A DNA stretch of 64,000 bases from Knoellia sp. S7-12 (GTDB taxonomy: Bacteria > Actinomycetota > Actinomycetes > Actinomycetales > Dermatophilaceae). The position numbers and the translations under genes are program-made. Location of the stretch: the NCBI RefSeq assembly GCF_040518285.1, contig NZ_CP155449.1, positions 124,001 through 188,000 on the forward strand, read 5' to 3'. Of the stretch, positions 31,142 to 39,566 are shown in pieces; within the stretch, counting starts at the first letter, position 1, and the number at the start of each line of letters is the position of its first letter. Below the pieces are notes generated by a model that was not told where the DNA came from, did no database searches, and saw only the letters and a list, made by a program, of their open reading frames with translations.

Positions 31142-32728
31142 TCAGGGGCGGAGGAGAGCGCGGAGGGACTGGATCGTGTCGGCCTCGGCGGCTGGCTTGG
31201 CGTGGAGATCCGAATCCTGGCCGGGTGCGCCGTCGACGCGGTAGCGCTTGACCCGGGCGAAGCGCAGCGCGACGCCGCCCGGATAGCGCGACGACCGCTG
31301 CACCCCGTCGATGGCGATCTCGACGACGATCTCGGGCCGCATCATCAGCGCCCATCCGTCGTCATCGACGGCGTAGTCGGGGAACGTCTCGGTTTGCCAG
31401 CGCAGCAGCTCGTCGGTGAGTCCTTTGAACGTCTTGCCCACCATGACGAAGCCCCCTGCCGGCCCGAACTCGCCCTCGGGGTCACGCGCTCCGAGGTGGA
31501 GGTTGGACAGCCACCCCTTGCGACGGCCGGACCCGCGCTCGACGCCGAGCACGACGAGGTCATAAGTGTGCACCGGCTTGACCTTGACCCAGTGCTTGCC
31601 GCGCCGCCCCGCCGCATAGGTCGTGTCGATGCCCTTGACCATGACGCCTTCATGGCCGGCGGCCAGCGCATCTGCCGCGATCCGTTCTGCGACAACGGGA
31701 TCCGTGGTCACCTCACCAGCGATCCGGTATGCCGGCGCCACGCGTTCCAGCACGGCCAACCGTTCCGTGAGTGGTCGGTCGATGAGATCGTCGCCGTCGA
31801 CATGGAGCACGTCGAAGAAGCGCGGCGCGAGCACCTGCTCACGCATCACGTCGGCCCGCTTCTCATCAGAGCCGAAGCGGCTCATCGTGTCCTGGAACGG
31901 TCGTGGTGAACCGTCGTCATCGAGCATGAGCGTCTCGCCGTCGAGGATGATCGACTCGATCGGCAGAGCGAGGGCGACCTCGACGATCTCGGGCACCCGC
32001 GCGGTGATGTCGGCGAGCGACCGGGTGTAGACACGAACGTCAGAACCGTTGCGGTGCACCTGGATGCGCGCACCGTCGAGCTTGTGCTCGACCGACGCCT
32101 CGCCGGTCACCGCCAGCGCCGCGGCAACATCAGCCGCCGTCGACGCCAGCATAGGCTGGACCGGCGTGAGCACCGCGAGCCCCACATCGGCCAGCGCCCC
32201 GGGAGACTCCAGCGCCAGACGCACTGTCCCAGCCAACGACCCGCTGAGCATCACGGCACGACGCACGTCCGCCAGCGGCAGCCCCACGGCACGGGCCAAC
32301 CCGTCGGTGAGCACTCCCTCCAGGGCACCCGTGCGCATCTCGCCCGTGAAGGCACGCACAAGGTAGTCCTGCTCGACGGCGGTGGCCCGCTCGAACAGCG
32401 AAACCAGCGCCTCACTGCGCGCGTTCACGGACCCGACACCCGCCAGCCCGGCGGCGCGGTCCAGCACCGCGTCAACGTCCAGCACGGTCAGCGATCCCTC
32501 AGCAGCCGGGCTCGCCGTCTCACGCGCCGACAGCACAGTCCGGTAGCCGAGCCCGATCGACCCCTGACGGATCCGCCCCAGGAGCAAACCGACCGCGGTC
32601 TCGACTTCTCCCGTGGTCAGGTCGCGCAGCACCCCGGCCAGTACCTCGGTTTTGGTGGTTCGCGAACGCGTCGCGGCGAGAGCGTCGGCCGCGTCGACAA
32701 GGCGAGCGAGCGGCATACCGGACGTCAC
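31142..32728 (-). CDS. ligB: ATP-dependent DNA ligase (LigB type)
   Basis: A 528-residue ligase. The N-terminal DNA-binding domain fills the first about 190 residues. The adenylation motif I KLDGAR is near residues 216-221 (Lys 216 is the nucleophile). Later motifs include DGETLML, EGVMVKG and WVKVKPVHTYDLVVLGVERG, and an OB-fold C-terminal domain follows. Mycobacterial LigB has the same length and plan. GTG 32728 has AGGGG seven bases upstream; the downstream ATG 32716 is an alternative. It is a back-up nick-sealing enzyme. Confidence 0.9.
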   Translation of the reverse strand: MTSGMPLARLVDAADALAATRSRTTKTEVLAGVLRDLTTGEVETAVGLLLGRIRQGSIGLGYRTVLSARETASPAAEGSLTVLDVDAVLDRAAGLAGVGSVNARSEALVSLFERATAVEQDYLVRAFTGEMRTGALEGVLTDGLARAVGLPLADVRRAVMLSGSLAGTVRLALESPGALADVGLAVLTPVQPMLASTAADVAAALAVTGEASVEHKLDGARIQVHRNGSDVRVYTRSLADITARVPEIVEVALALPIESIILDGETLMLDDDGSPRPFQDTMSRFGSDEKRADVMREQVLAPRFFDVLHVDGDDLIDRPLTERLAVLERVAPAYRIAGEVTTDPVVAERIAADALAAGHEGVMVKGIDTTYAAGRRGKHWVKVKPVHTYDLVVLGVERGSGRRKGWLSNLHLGARDPEGEFGPAGGFVMVGKTFKGLTDELLRWQTETFPDYAVDDDGWALMMRPEIVVEIAIDGVQRSSRYPGGVALRFARVKRYRVDGAPGQDSDLHAKPAAEADTIQSLRALLRP

Positions 32729-32818
32729 GACGTGACCCCTGCGCGAGGTGCGTGGCACCGGAACTCCATGGCCACGATGTTAGGCGTGGACGGTGACAGC
32801 GGCTGGGCGATCGACGAG

Positions 32819-34050
32819 CTAGCGACGATCGTGGGTTCCAGCGTGGGTCAGCACGCCGAGCGCGAGCAGGAGACCCGCACCCACGAACAGTGCGCCTGCC
32901 CCGTCGACCCCGTGCACCTGAGCGAGCCAGCCGCTGGCCAGGGCAAACGGGATGAAGAGGGCCCAGGTGACCGTGCCCACGCCGGAGGCCACGCCCGCGC
33001 GGATCGCGGAGGGGACGGACTCGTGGAGCAGTTGGGTCGCCCGCACCGCGAGGACGCCGAGGGCCAGCCCCATCGTCACCTGCGCGGCCATGACGGCTAC
33101 GAGTTGGGAGACGAGGGCCAGAGGGAGCGGTGCGGCTGCCAAGAGCACGGCAAAGCCGACCACCGCGCTGCGTCGGTGCCACGGGATGCGACCCGCCAGC
33201 CAGCGCCGAAGCCGATGGTCGAGACGAGGGCGGCCCAGTAGGGCCCATAGAGCGGCGCGGGTGCATCGACAGCAGTCAGCCACCGTGGCCCGAACTCGAA
33301 GACAGCCTGGAGGAGCATGCCGGTGGCCGCGCCCAGGAGGATGGCGTTGCGAACCGTTGCACCTCGCGTCATGGCCCGCATGGTGTGCCGCGTCTGCTCC
33401 GCGATGCTCGTGCCGGTGTTGCTGCGGTGGAGTTGAGGCTCACGGAAGCGCAGCAGGAAGACGATGGACAACAACGTGACGGGGACCGTGGCGAAGTAGG
33501 TCGCGCGTGGGGACAGCCATCCCGCCACGAGCCCGCCGAGGACGGCGCTCGCGACCAGGGAGGTGCTCTCCTGAGCCCTGATCCGACCCAACCATCGGTC
33601 GAACGTCTCGCCGGACCCCGTGGCCTCCAGCAGGGTGTCGTAGAGAACGCTGTCGACAGTCCCGGACGCCATGGCGAAGTAGACGCCAAGGAAGACAGCC
33701 GAGACCACATAGGTGCCCACACCCTGACTCAGCCCACCGATCAGGGTGCTGGCGGCAAGGGCAACGCCGGCCAGCGCCATCAACCGGGTGCGGCTCCATC
33801 GGTCGGCCGCGACCCCGGAAGGAATCTCGAGGAGTGGCACGGTCGCCGCGTAGACCGCCGCCATGATGCCGATCGTGGCGGCCGTGAAACCAATGCCGGA
33901 CATGAAGAGCTTCTCGACCGGCACCCAGAGGACGAACGCCTGGAGTGCGACGCCCACCTGCAACGGTCGGAGGCGACGGGCCAGAGCTGCGGTCGAACTC
34001 GTCGGGTCGGGGGTCTCGACCGGCAGCGCGGCGGGTGATGTCGACATCAC
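32819..34050 (-). pseudogene. MFS transporter, disrupted by a frameshift
   Basis: Two frames together give a normal 12-helix, about 410-residue major-facilitator transporter. The N-terminal part (from 34050) runs through SGIGFTAATIGIMAAVYAATV and EIPSGVAADRWSRTR to about position 33210. There the sense continues in another frame (RRWLAGRIPWHRRSAVVGF, then helices to 32819). One base seems to be missing near 33205-33220. The start GTG/ATG has AGGAG upstream and twin TetR operators precede it. Either a real null mutation or a sequence error. Likely a multidrug-type exporter when intact. Confidence 0.8.
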
Positions 34051-34062
34051 GCTTGCTCCTTG

Positions 34063-34103
34063 TTAGGGATCGTTACCTTGCAACGTAGGGGAACGTTCCC
34101 TAA
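34063..34103. promoter_or_regulatory. Twin TetR operator between divergent MFS and TetR genes
   Basis: Two inverted sites: TTAGGGATCGTTACCT (34063-34078) and GGGGAACGTTCCCTAA (34088-34103). The second includes a perfect 12-bp palindrome GGGAACGTTCCC. The sites are also inverted relative to each other. The TetR -10 TAACAT overlaps the second site, so binding should repress both genes. Confidence 0.7.
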
Positions 34104-34113
34104 CATGTCAAAC

Positions 34114-34764
34114 ATGAGCCCTACAACTTCCCAGCGAGCAACACGTCGGCCGGCGAGTGAGACCCGCGAGGGCATTCTCGGGGTGGCCCAGGAGCTCTTC
34201 TACTGGGATGGGATCCGGGCAACGGGCGTGGACCGGCTGGCGGCCGAGGCCGGGGTCGCCCCCACTGCGCTCTATCGCCAGTTCGGCTCCAAGGACGGTC
34301 TCATCGCGGCGTACATCCAGGGCGTCGCCGACGCCTACCGCGACTTCATCCTCGAGGAGACGTCGACCCAGCATGGGACCCCGCGCGAACGCATCCTCCG
34401 GCTCTTCGACGCCACCCTCGCCGCGGTGCAGCCGGAGCTGTGCCGGGGATGTCCGTTCCTCATTCTCCTCGCTGAGATTCCTGACTCCTCGGTCGAGGCG
34501 CACCAGATCGCCGTCGCCACGAAGCAATGGGTTCGCGAGCAGCTCCACAGTCTCGTGCGGGAACTCGTGGGCGTGACCCGGAGCCCACGCCGACAGCGGG
34601 ACGGTGAGGTCCTCGGCGACCAGCTCGCGCTCGTCCTCGAGGGGATCTACGGGTCGGTCCAGGCGCTCGGCGCGACCGGCCCGGCCAAGCACGCGCGCCT
34701 GACGGCCGAGGTGCTGCTGGACGCCTTCGAGGTGGCCCGGCCTTCCGGCCGCGCGCGCCGTTGA
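34114..34764 (+). CDS. TetR family transcriptional repressor
   Basis: A 216-residue regulator. The helix-turn-helix VDRLAAEAGVAPTALYRQFGSKDGLI (core GVAPTALYRQFGSKDGL) follows helix 1. The C-terminal domain has a CRGCPF pair of Cys that could sense ligand or redox state. ATG 34114 lies seven bases after TAACAT, so it is likely leaderless; ATG 34105 is an alternative. It faces the MFS gene across two palindromic operators, the classic layout of an autoregulated efflux repressor. Confidence 0.87.
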   Translation: MSPTTSQRATRRPASETREGILGVAQELFYWDGIRATGVDRLAAEAGVAPTALYRQFGSKDGLIAAYIQGVADAYRDFILEETSTQHGTPRERILRLFDATLAAVQPELCRGCPFLILLAEIPDSSVEAHQIAVATKQWVREQLHSLVRELVGVTRSPRRQRDGEVLGDQLALVLEGIYGSVQALGATGPAKHARLTAEVLLDAFEVARPSGRARR

Positions 34765-34786
34765 TCCGCATCAACCGCGTCCCGAC

Positions 34787-34894
34787 TCAATCGGCCCGGA
34801 GGGCCTTCCAGTCGAAGGCGAGCATCCCGTAGGCGAACGTGTCGGTCCGCCCGAGGTCGCGGTGCAGGCCTCGACGGGGCGTGCGGACGATCAC
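34787..34894 (-). CDS. Short ORF (35 aa) translationally coupled to the VOC gene
   Basis: GTG 34894 overlaps the stop of the VOC gene (GTGA) and opens a 35-codon frame ending FAYGMLAFDWKALRAD. The composition is protein-like and the coupling is of the same kind seen in real operons here. It may be a small protein or the surviving tail of a larger lost gene. No family is recognised. Confidence 0.4.
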   Translation of the reverse strand: MIVRTPRRGLHRDLGRTDTFAYGMLAFDWKALRAD

Positions 34895-35313
34895 TCCGCA
34901 GCGGGCTGTTCGCCGGCGATGTTGACCATCCAGGCGATGCCGAAGCGGTCGGAGAGCACGCCGAACTCGTCGCCCCAGATCTGCTTCTCGAGCGGCATCT
35001 GCACCTGGCCGCCCTCGGAGAGCTTGTCCCAGAAGCCGTGTAGCTCGTCGCTGTCGTCACCGGAGAGGCTGATCGAGATCGAGGAACCCTGAGAGGCGGG
35101 CATGCCCGGAGGCGTGTCGGAGGCCATGAGGGTGAGGCCGCCCGGGGCCACGAGCTGGGCGTGCATGACGCCGTCCGCGTTGGCCTCGCCGGGGTCGCCG
35201 TACTCACCAAAGGTGGAGATGGTGAGTTCTCCGCCGAGCACGGACGAATAGAACTCCATCGCCTCGCGCGCGTTGTCCTGGAACTGGATGTAGGGATTCA
35301 GTGTGGTTGCCAT
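34891..35313 (-). CDS. PhnB-like VOC family protein
   Basis: A 140-residue protein of the PhnB/3-demethylubiquinone-methyltransferase-like VOC group. It shows NPYIQFQDNAREAMEFYSSV at the start, GGELTISTFGEYGDPG, and WGDEFGVLSDRFGIAWMVN at the end. The function of this group is mostly unknown. ATG 35313 has TACGTT seven bases upstream on the coding strand (35321-35326), so it is likely leaderless. A short coupled ORF follows. Confidence 0.82.
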   Translation of the reverse strand: MATTLNPYIQFQDNAREAMEFYSSVLGGELTISTFGEYGDPGEANADGVMHAQLVAPGGLTLMASDTPPGMPASQGSSISISLSGDDSDELHGFWDKLSEGGQVQMPLEKQIWGDEFGVLSDRFGIAWMVNIAGEQPAAE

Positions 35314-35364
35314 AAAAGTCAACGTAGACCCGCACACCGACAGCCGAAAGGGCCTCGGACACAC

Positions 35365-35406
35365 GTATGCCGGGAGTTCACCAAAGAAGGTGAGCTCCCG
35401 GCATAC
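35365..35406 (-). terminator. phoX terminator hairpin built from the CGGCATAC octamer
   Basis: An 18-bp stem (35365-35382 with 35389-35406, one G-U pair) and loop AAAGAA, starting 28 bases past the phoX stop. Both ends carry the over-represented octamer GTATGCCG/CGGCATAC. Confidence 0.75.
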
Positions 35407-35433
35407 GCAGTGGTTCAGTCAGTCAGGCGAGCG

Positions 35434-37446
35434 TCACTTGCCGTGGCGGCGGAACGCGTGGATGACGCCGGGGCGGGGCTGGCCGTCTCCGCGGTAGGGG
35501 AACTTCGAGATGACGTTGTCGGGTGAGGCGCCGTCGATCTCACCGGGGTGCTGCACCGCGACGATGACCGAGTCCTGGCTGAGGATCGTCGGGCCACAGG
35601 TCTCGGCGCCGACCGGCACCGAGAGGAACTGCTGGAGCTTGCCCTTGTCCGTGCCCTCGAGCGGCATGACATAGAGCCCGTCGCAATGGCCGAGCTTGTT
35701 GCCATCAGTGGAGATCCACAGGTTGCCGGCCTTGTCGAAGGCGACGTTGTCGGGGCAGCTGATCGGGCTGACCTCGGACTTGTCGTAGCCGTTGAAGTAC
35801 GTCTGCGGGTCGGCGGGGTCGCCGGCCATCAGGATGATCTTCCAGGTGAAGGTCAGCGCACCGTGGTCGCCACCGGCCTCGGTGAACTCGGTGACGTGGC
35901 CGTGCTTGTTGTTCGCGCGCGGGTTGGCCTCGTCGATCTGCTGCGGTGTGCGGGAAGTGTTGTTGGTCATCGCGGCGTAAACGCGGCCGTTGACCGGGTT
36001 GGGCTGCACGTCCTCGGGGCGGTCCATCTTGGTCGGGCCGACCTTGTCGGCGGCCAGGCGCGTCCAGATGAGGACGTCCTCGACCGAGAATCCGGGGACC
36101 TTCGACACGCCACCGACGACGAGCGGCAGCCACTGACCGGTGCCGTCGTACTCACCGTCAGCCGAACCGTCACCGGTGAGCTTGGCGACGTAAAGGTCTC
36201 CCTCGGAGAGCAGGGTGAGGTTGTGCTTCTTGTCGCCCTCCTTGTACTTGTTCTTGGAGAGGAACTTGTAGATGTAGTCGAAGCGCTCGTCGTCACCCAT
36301 GTAGGCCGCAACGCGACCATCGGGGGTGAGGATGACCTCGGCGCCCTCGTGCTTGAAACGACCCAGAGCGGTGTGCTTCACCGGGGTGGAGTTGGGGTCC
36401 TCGGGGTCGACCTCGACGATCCAGCCGAAGCGGTTGACCTCGTTGGGCTCCGTGGTGACCTGGAAGCGGTCGCGCACGCGCTCCCAGCCACGGCCGCCGG
36501 AGGTGATGCCGTAGCGCTTGAGCTTGCCCTCGGGGTCCGGGGCGCCAGTGGCGTTGAAGTACTGGTTGAAGTTCTCCTCGCCGGAGAGGTAGGTGCCCCA
36601 CGGGGTCTCGCCACCGGCACAGTTGTTGAGCGTGCCGAGCACGTGCTTGCCGGTGGTGTCCTCGCTCGTCCTGAGGTGGGCGGAGCCCGCGGCCGGGCCG
36701 TCCATGGCGATGCTCGTGTCGGTGTGAATGCGACGGTTGCGCTTGCCACCCTGCACCCAACGCCACGCCGAGTTCGCGTTGCGGCGGGCGACCTCGGTGA
36801 TGGTGATGCCGTGTGCGGCGAGGACGATGTTGAGCTGCTCGTCAGTGAGGTCGGCCGACGACTTCACGCCACGGAACATCAGCTCGTCGTTGGTGTACTC
36901 GTTGTTGAACGCGAGCAGGCCCTTGTGTGCGCCCTTGTTGCCCGCTCCACCATGCATGAACTGCGTGTAGTCGGCGTTGTAGCCGGCCTGCTCGCGCTGC
37001 GCGGCCGCCGTCTGGTTGTCGAAGTCGAACGCCGGCGTGTTCGCGAACAGCGGGTCGCCCCAGGAGATGATCGGCGCCCAGTCGAAGCCCGCGGGGACCT
37101 TGACGGCGTCGGTGGTGGCCGGCGTCGGCGCGATGCCGGTGAAGCCGAGGGCGCTGCCCTTGCCGGGCTTGCCGGGCTTGCCAGCGGCAGGCGACGCGGG
37201 AGCGGCGGCGACGGACGGCATACTCCACGCCGTCAGGCCGACCACAGCGGCACCGGCGCCACCGACGCGCAGAGCCGCGCGGCGCGAGACACCCGCGGCG
37301 ACGATGTCACCGAAGTACTCGTTGTCGGAGGTGTTCGGCACCGGCTGGTCGCAGGCGTCGCCACAGCGGTACTGACAGGTCATGGAACTGCGTCCACCCT
37401 CATGGGAGCGGACAAACAGGGGAAGCAGGCGGGCGGGAGTGGTCAC
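35434..37446 (-). CDS. phoX: PhoX family alkaline phosphatase, Tat-exported
   Basis: A 670-residue secreted phosphatase of the PhoX (DUF839) family, which uses calcium and iron to release phosphate from organic esters. The Tat motif SRRAALRVGG (about residues 54-63) lies after an unusually long N-terminus that includes four Cys (CQYRCGDACDQP). Characteristic blocks are GLLAFNNEYTNDELMF, NCAGGETPWGTYLSGEENFNQ and PDGRVAAYMGDDERFDYIYKF. GTG 37446 has GAAGGA seven bases upstream. A candidate PHO box is 95 bases further up, so phosphate starvation probably induces it. Confidence 0.9.
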   Translation of the reverse strand: MTTPARLLPLFVRSHEGGRSSMTCQYRCGDACDQPVPNTSDNEYFGDIVAAGVSRRAALRVGGAGAAVVGLTAWSMPSVAAAPASPAAGKPGKPGKGSALGFTGIAPTPATTDAVKVPAGFDWAPIISWGDPLFANTPAFDFDNQTAAAQREQAGYNADYTQFMHGGAGNKGAHKGLLAFNNEYTNDELMFRGVKSSADLTDEQLNIVLAAHGITITEVARRNANSAWRWVQGGKRNRRIHTDTSIAMDGPAAGSAHLRTSEDTTGKHVLGTLNNCAGGETPWGTYLSGEENFNQYFNATGAPDPEGKLKRYGITSGGRGWERVRDRFQVTTEPNEVNRFGWIVEVDPEDPNSTPVKHTALGRFKHEGAEVILTPDGRVAAYMGDDERFDYIYKFLSKNKYKEGDKKHNLTLLSEGDLYVAKLTGDGSADGEYDGTGQWLPLVVGGVSKVPGFSVEDVLIWTRLAADKVGPTKMDRPEDVQPNPVNGRVYAAMTNNTSRTPQQIDEANPRANNKHGHVTEFTEAGGDHGALTFTWKIILMAGDPADPQTYFNGYDKSEVSPISCPDNVAFDKAGNLWISTDGNKLGHCDGLYVMPLEGTDKGKLQQFLSVPVGAETCGPTILSQDSVIVAVQHPGEIDGASPDNVISKFPYRGDGQPRPGVIHAFRRHGK

Positions 37447-37539
37447 GTCAGGTCCTTCGTCCAGGGAATGGCACGGATGGATCAGGCAGGGTGTGCCGGA
37501 TGTCGACGCTATGGAGTGCGCAGGCCCAATGCCTCACGC

Positions 37540-37561
37540 TGCGGTGAACACCGGGTGACGC
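37540..37561 (-). promoter_or_regulatory. Candidate PHO box upstream of phoX
   Basis: On the minus strand two adjacent 11-base direct repeats, GCGTCACCCGG and TGTTCACCGCA, match the PhoP direct-repeat unit known in Streptomyces (core GTTCACC). The box lies about 95 bases before phoX. It is also about 80 bases before the divergent VOC gene. Confidence 0.5.
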
Positions 37562-37641
37562 CTTGTCGACCAGCCGACGGCGTCAAGGTCAGGGGCGGGT
37601 CAAGAGGAGTGCGGTAGGCAGGCATGCGGTAGGCAGGTGTC

Positions 37642-38370
37642 ATGTATCTCGAGAACGTCGTCGTCGATGCCCAGGACCCCCAGCTGCTGGGCCGCTTCTG
37701 GGAGTCGTTGCTCGGCTGCAGGACCCTCACCGATGAGACGGCAAACTTCGAGACCCGCCTGAGCGTGCCGGGCGGGCCCACCCTCGACCTGTGTTTCGAG
37801 CTGGTCACCGAGCCGCCTGTGCCGAGCCCGCGACTCCACCTCGAGGTCTACGGCGGTGCACCGGACGAGCAGTCGCAGGTCGTGGAGCGGGCGCTCGCGC
37901 TCGGTGCCCGCCATCTCGACATCGGCCAGCGCGACGTGCCCTGGGTGGTTCTCGCCGATCCCGAGGGCAACCCGTTCTGCGTCATGGAGGACCGACCGGA
38001 GTATGCCGTGTCGGGACCGTTGTCGTCCCTGCCGCTCGACAGCGCCGATGTCGAGCGTGACCTGAGGTTCTGGTCCGAGCTCTCCGGCTGGGTGCCGGCG
38101 GACAGCGCGATGCCGGGCGCGCTGCGTCACCCGAGCGGGCGGGGGCCGTTGCTCGAGCTGTGCCCCGAGCCGCGACCCAAGGGGGCCGACGAGAAGAACC
38201 GTGTGCACCTCGACCTCCGGCTCGAGGCGGGTGAGGACGCGGACGAGGCGTTCACCCGCCTTCTCGACCTGGGCGGTCGCGAGTTCGTCCACGACTGGGG
38301 TGATCTGCCCTGGCGGGTCTGCCTCGATCCCTCGGGCAACGAGGTCTGCCTCCTCCCCGCCCGGCCATGA
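37642..38370 (+). CDS. Tandem VOC (glyoxalase-like) protein
   Basis: A 242-residue protein made of two related glyoxalase-like halves. Each ends with the same pattern (VPWVVLADPEGNPFCVM near residue 105; LPWRVCLDPSGNEVCLL near 232) and each has an LGRFWESLLG-like helix (RFWSELSGW in the second). The metal-ligand positions look partly lost, so it may bind rather than turn over a ligand. The start ATG 37642 follows a 13-bp direct duplication (TGCGGTAGGCAGG twice). It is divergent from phoX. Confidence 0.8.
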   Translation: MYLENVVVDAQDPQLLGRFWESLLGCRTLTDETANFETRLSVPGGPTLDLCFELVTEPPVPSPRLHLEVYGGAPDEQSQVVERALALGARHLDIGQRDVPWVVLADPEGNPFCVMEDRPEYAVSGPLSSLPLDSADVERDLRFWSELSGWVPADSAMPGALRHPSGRGPLLELCPEPRPKGADEKNRVHLDLRLEAGEDADEAFTRLLDLGGREFVHDWGDLPWRVCLDPSGNEVCLLPARP

Positions 38371-38376
38371 CAGTGC

Positions 38377-38427
38377 CACCCACTGCACCGCAAGTGGGCG
38401 ATCACCCCACTCACGGTGCAGTGGGTG
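38377..38427. repeat. Imperfect palindrome, copy 2 of the 4103 element
   Basis: Arms CACCCACTGCACCG (38377-38390) and CGGTGCAGTGGGTG (38414-38427) pair perfectly, and the interior keeps AGTGGGCGATCACCCCACT. It is related to the 4103 palindrome through compensated changes in the arms. It lies between convergent genes and overlaps the stop of the HprK-like gene, so it probably ends both transcripts. Confidence 0.8.
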
Positions 38428-39472
38428 CGTGCAGGAGGCCGAGCTCGATGAGTGTCGCGATCCCGTCGTCGACTGCCCGGGCTGCGTCCGGGTGCTCACC
38501 CAAGGCGGCGACCACTGCGGCATACGCGGCGTCTCGTGACATGGGAGCGGCTGCGACGCGCCACAGGACCTCGCCCACCGGCCCGAGCCGGACCGGCGTC
38601 TCGTCGATGAGGACGAGCGTGCCGCCATCGCCGTGCACAGCATCACGCCACGGCGCTCGCACGATCAGGCCGTCCGGCGAGTTCGGGACCGGCGGAGTGG
38701 AGGTCCAGGGGTGCCGCTCGGATCGCGATCCCGCCGCGTCGGGGTCGAGGAGGGCGCCGAGCAGTTCGACGCAGTCGCCGATCTCGCTGTAACGCAACAG
38801 ATACGGCCCGCCGGAGCCACTCGCGAGCTCGGCCAGTCGGTGCAGTGGCCGGTCGAGCAGGGGCAGGGAGGAGGACTGTGCGATGACGGCGAGCATTGCA
38901 TCGACCAGGGGCAGCTCGACGAGTTCGGGAACCGTGCGACCGGGGTCGCGTTCCAGGACGACAAGACCGGTCAGGTATGCCGGCTCGCTCGCCTTCCGCA
39001 GTCCGAGCTCGTCGGGGCTCCACTCGCCTTTGTCCCACGGCGCGGCCGGATCGGTGATGACCGAGACCGGCTTTGGGTAGGGCGCCACGCGACCGTCCTC
39101 CTCGATCGCGACGGTCTCGTCCGAGAGGTAGCCGAAGTGGCGCCCCAGCACCCGCGAGGCCGTCGACTTGCCGGCACCGGACTGACCCACGAGCGCGATC
39201 GCTCGATCTCCGCGGCTGACCCCGGCCGCGTGGAGCAGCACAGCCGAGCCACGCCGACGCCGAAGGGAGGCCAGCGTGATCTCGCGTGACACGGCATACG
39301 GATCGCTGTCGGTGACGAGGAAAGGTTCGACGCCGACGTCCCTGGCCCCAAGGCCCCGGACGCGACAGCGCTCCCAGAGGACGTGCAGGCGCTCGCGGGC
39401 ACCGGCGTCGAGCTCCCTGGTGTCGAGGGACCACCGCGCGCCGAACGCGTCAATCACGTAGTCCTCATTCAC
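38411..39472 (-). CDS. HPr kinase-like P-loop protein fused to a PqqD-like domain
   Basis: A 353-residue protein. A Walker A motif GQSGAGKSTASRVLG lies near residues 98-112, with the HprK-type layout of a serine kinase core. The last about 65 residues (VRLGPVGEVLWRVAA through DGIATLIELGLL) match the PqqD winged helix, which in peptide-modifying pathways binds precursor leader peptides. GTG 39472 has GAGAGG eight bases upstream; a longer ATG frame is not needed. No precursor-peptide gene was seen nearby. Possible roles are a protein/peptide kinase or a surface-polysaccharide accessory protein. Confidence 0.75.
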   Translation of the reverse strand: MNEDYVIDAFGARWSLDTRELDAGARERLHVLWERCRVRGLGARDVGVEPFLVTDSDPYAVSREITLASLRRRRGSAVLLHAAGVSRGDRAIALVGQSGAGKSTASRVLGRHFGYLSDETVAIEEDGRVAPYPKPVSVITDPAAPWDKGEWSPDELGLRKASEPAYLTGLVVLERDPGRTVPELVELPLVDAMLAVIAQSSSLPLLDRPLHRLAELASGSGGPYLLRYSEIGDCVELLGALLDPDAAGSRSERHPWTSTPPVPNSPDGLIVRAPWRDAVHGDGGTLVLIDETPVRLGPVGEVLWRVAAAPMSRDAAYAAVVAALGEHPDAARAVDDGIATLIELGLLHAPTAP

Positions 39473-39566
39473 GGTCCGAATCCTCTCAGGAGTGGCTCTT
39501 GGGATGTGGTCCTCACGTGATGGTCGGGGTGATACTGGGGTCGCAGACGCGATTCGAGGAGGGTTC

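Noticed and set aside
35548..37617. A 689-codon plus-strand frame opposite phoX
   Set aside because: Long antisense frames are common in GC-rich genes; the composition is unlike a protein and phoX on the other strand is unmistakable.
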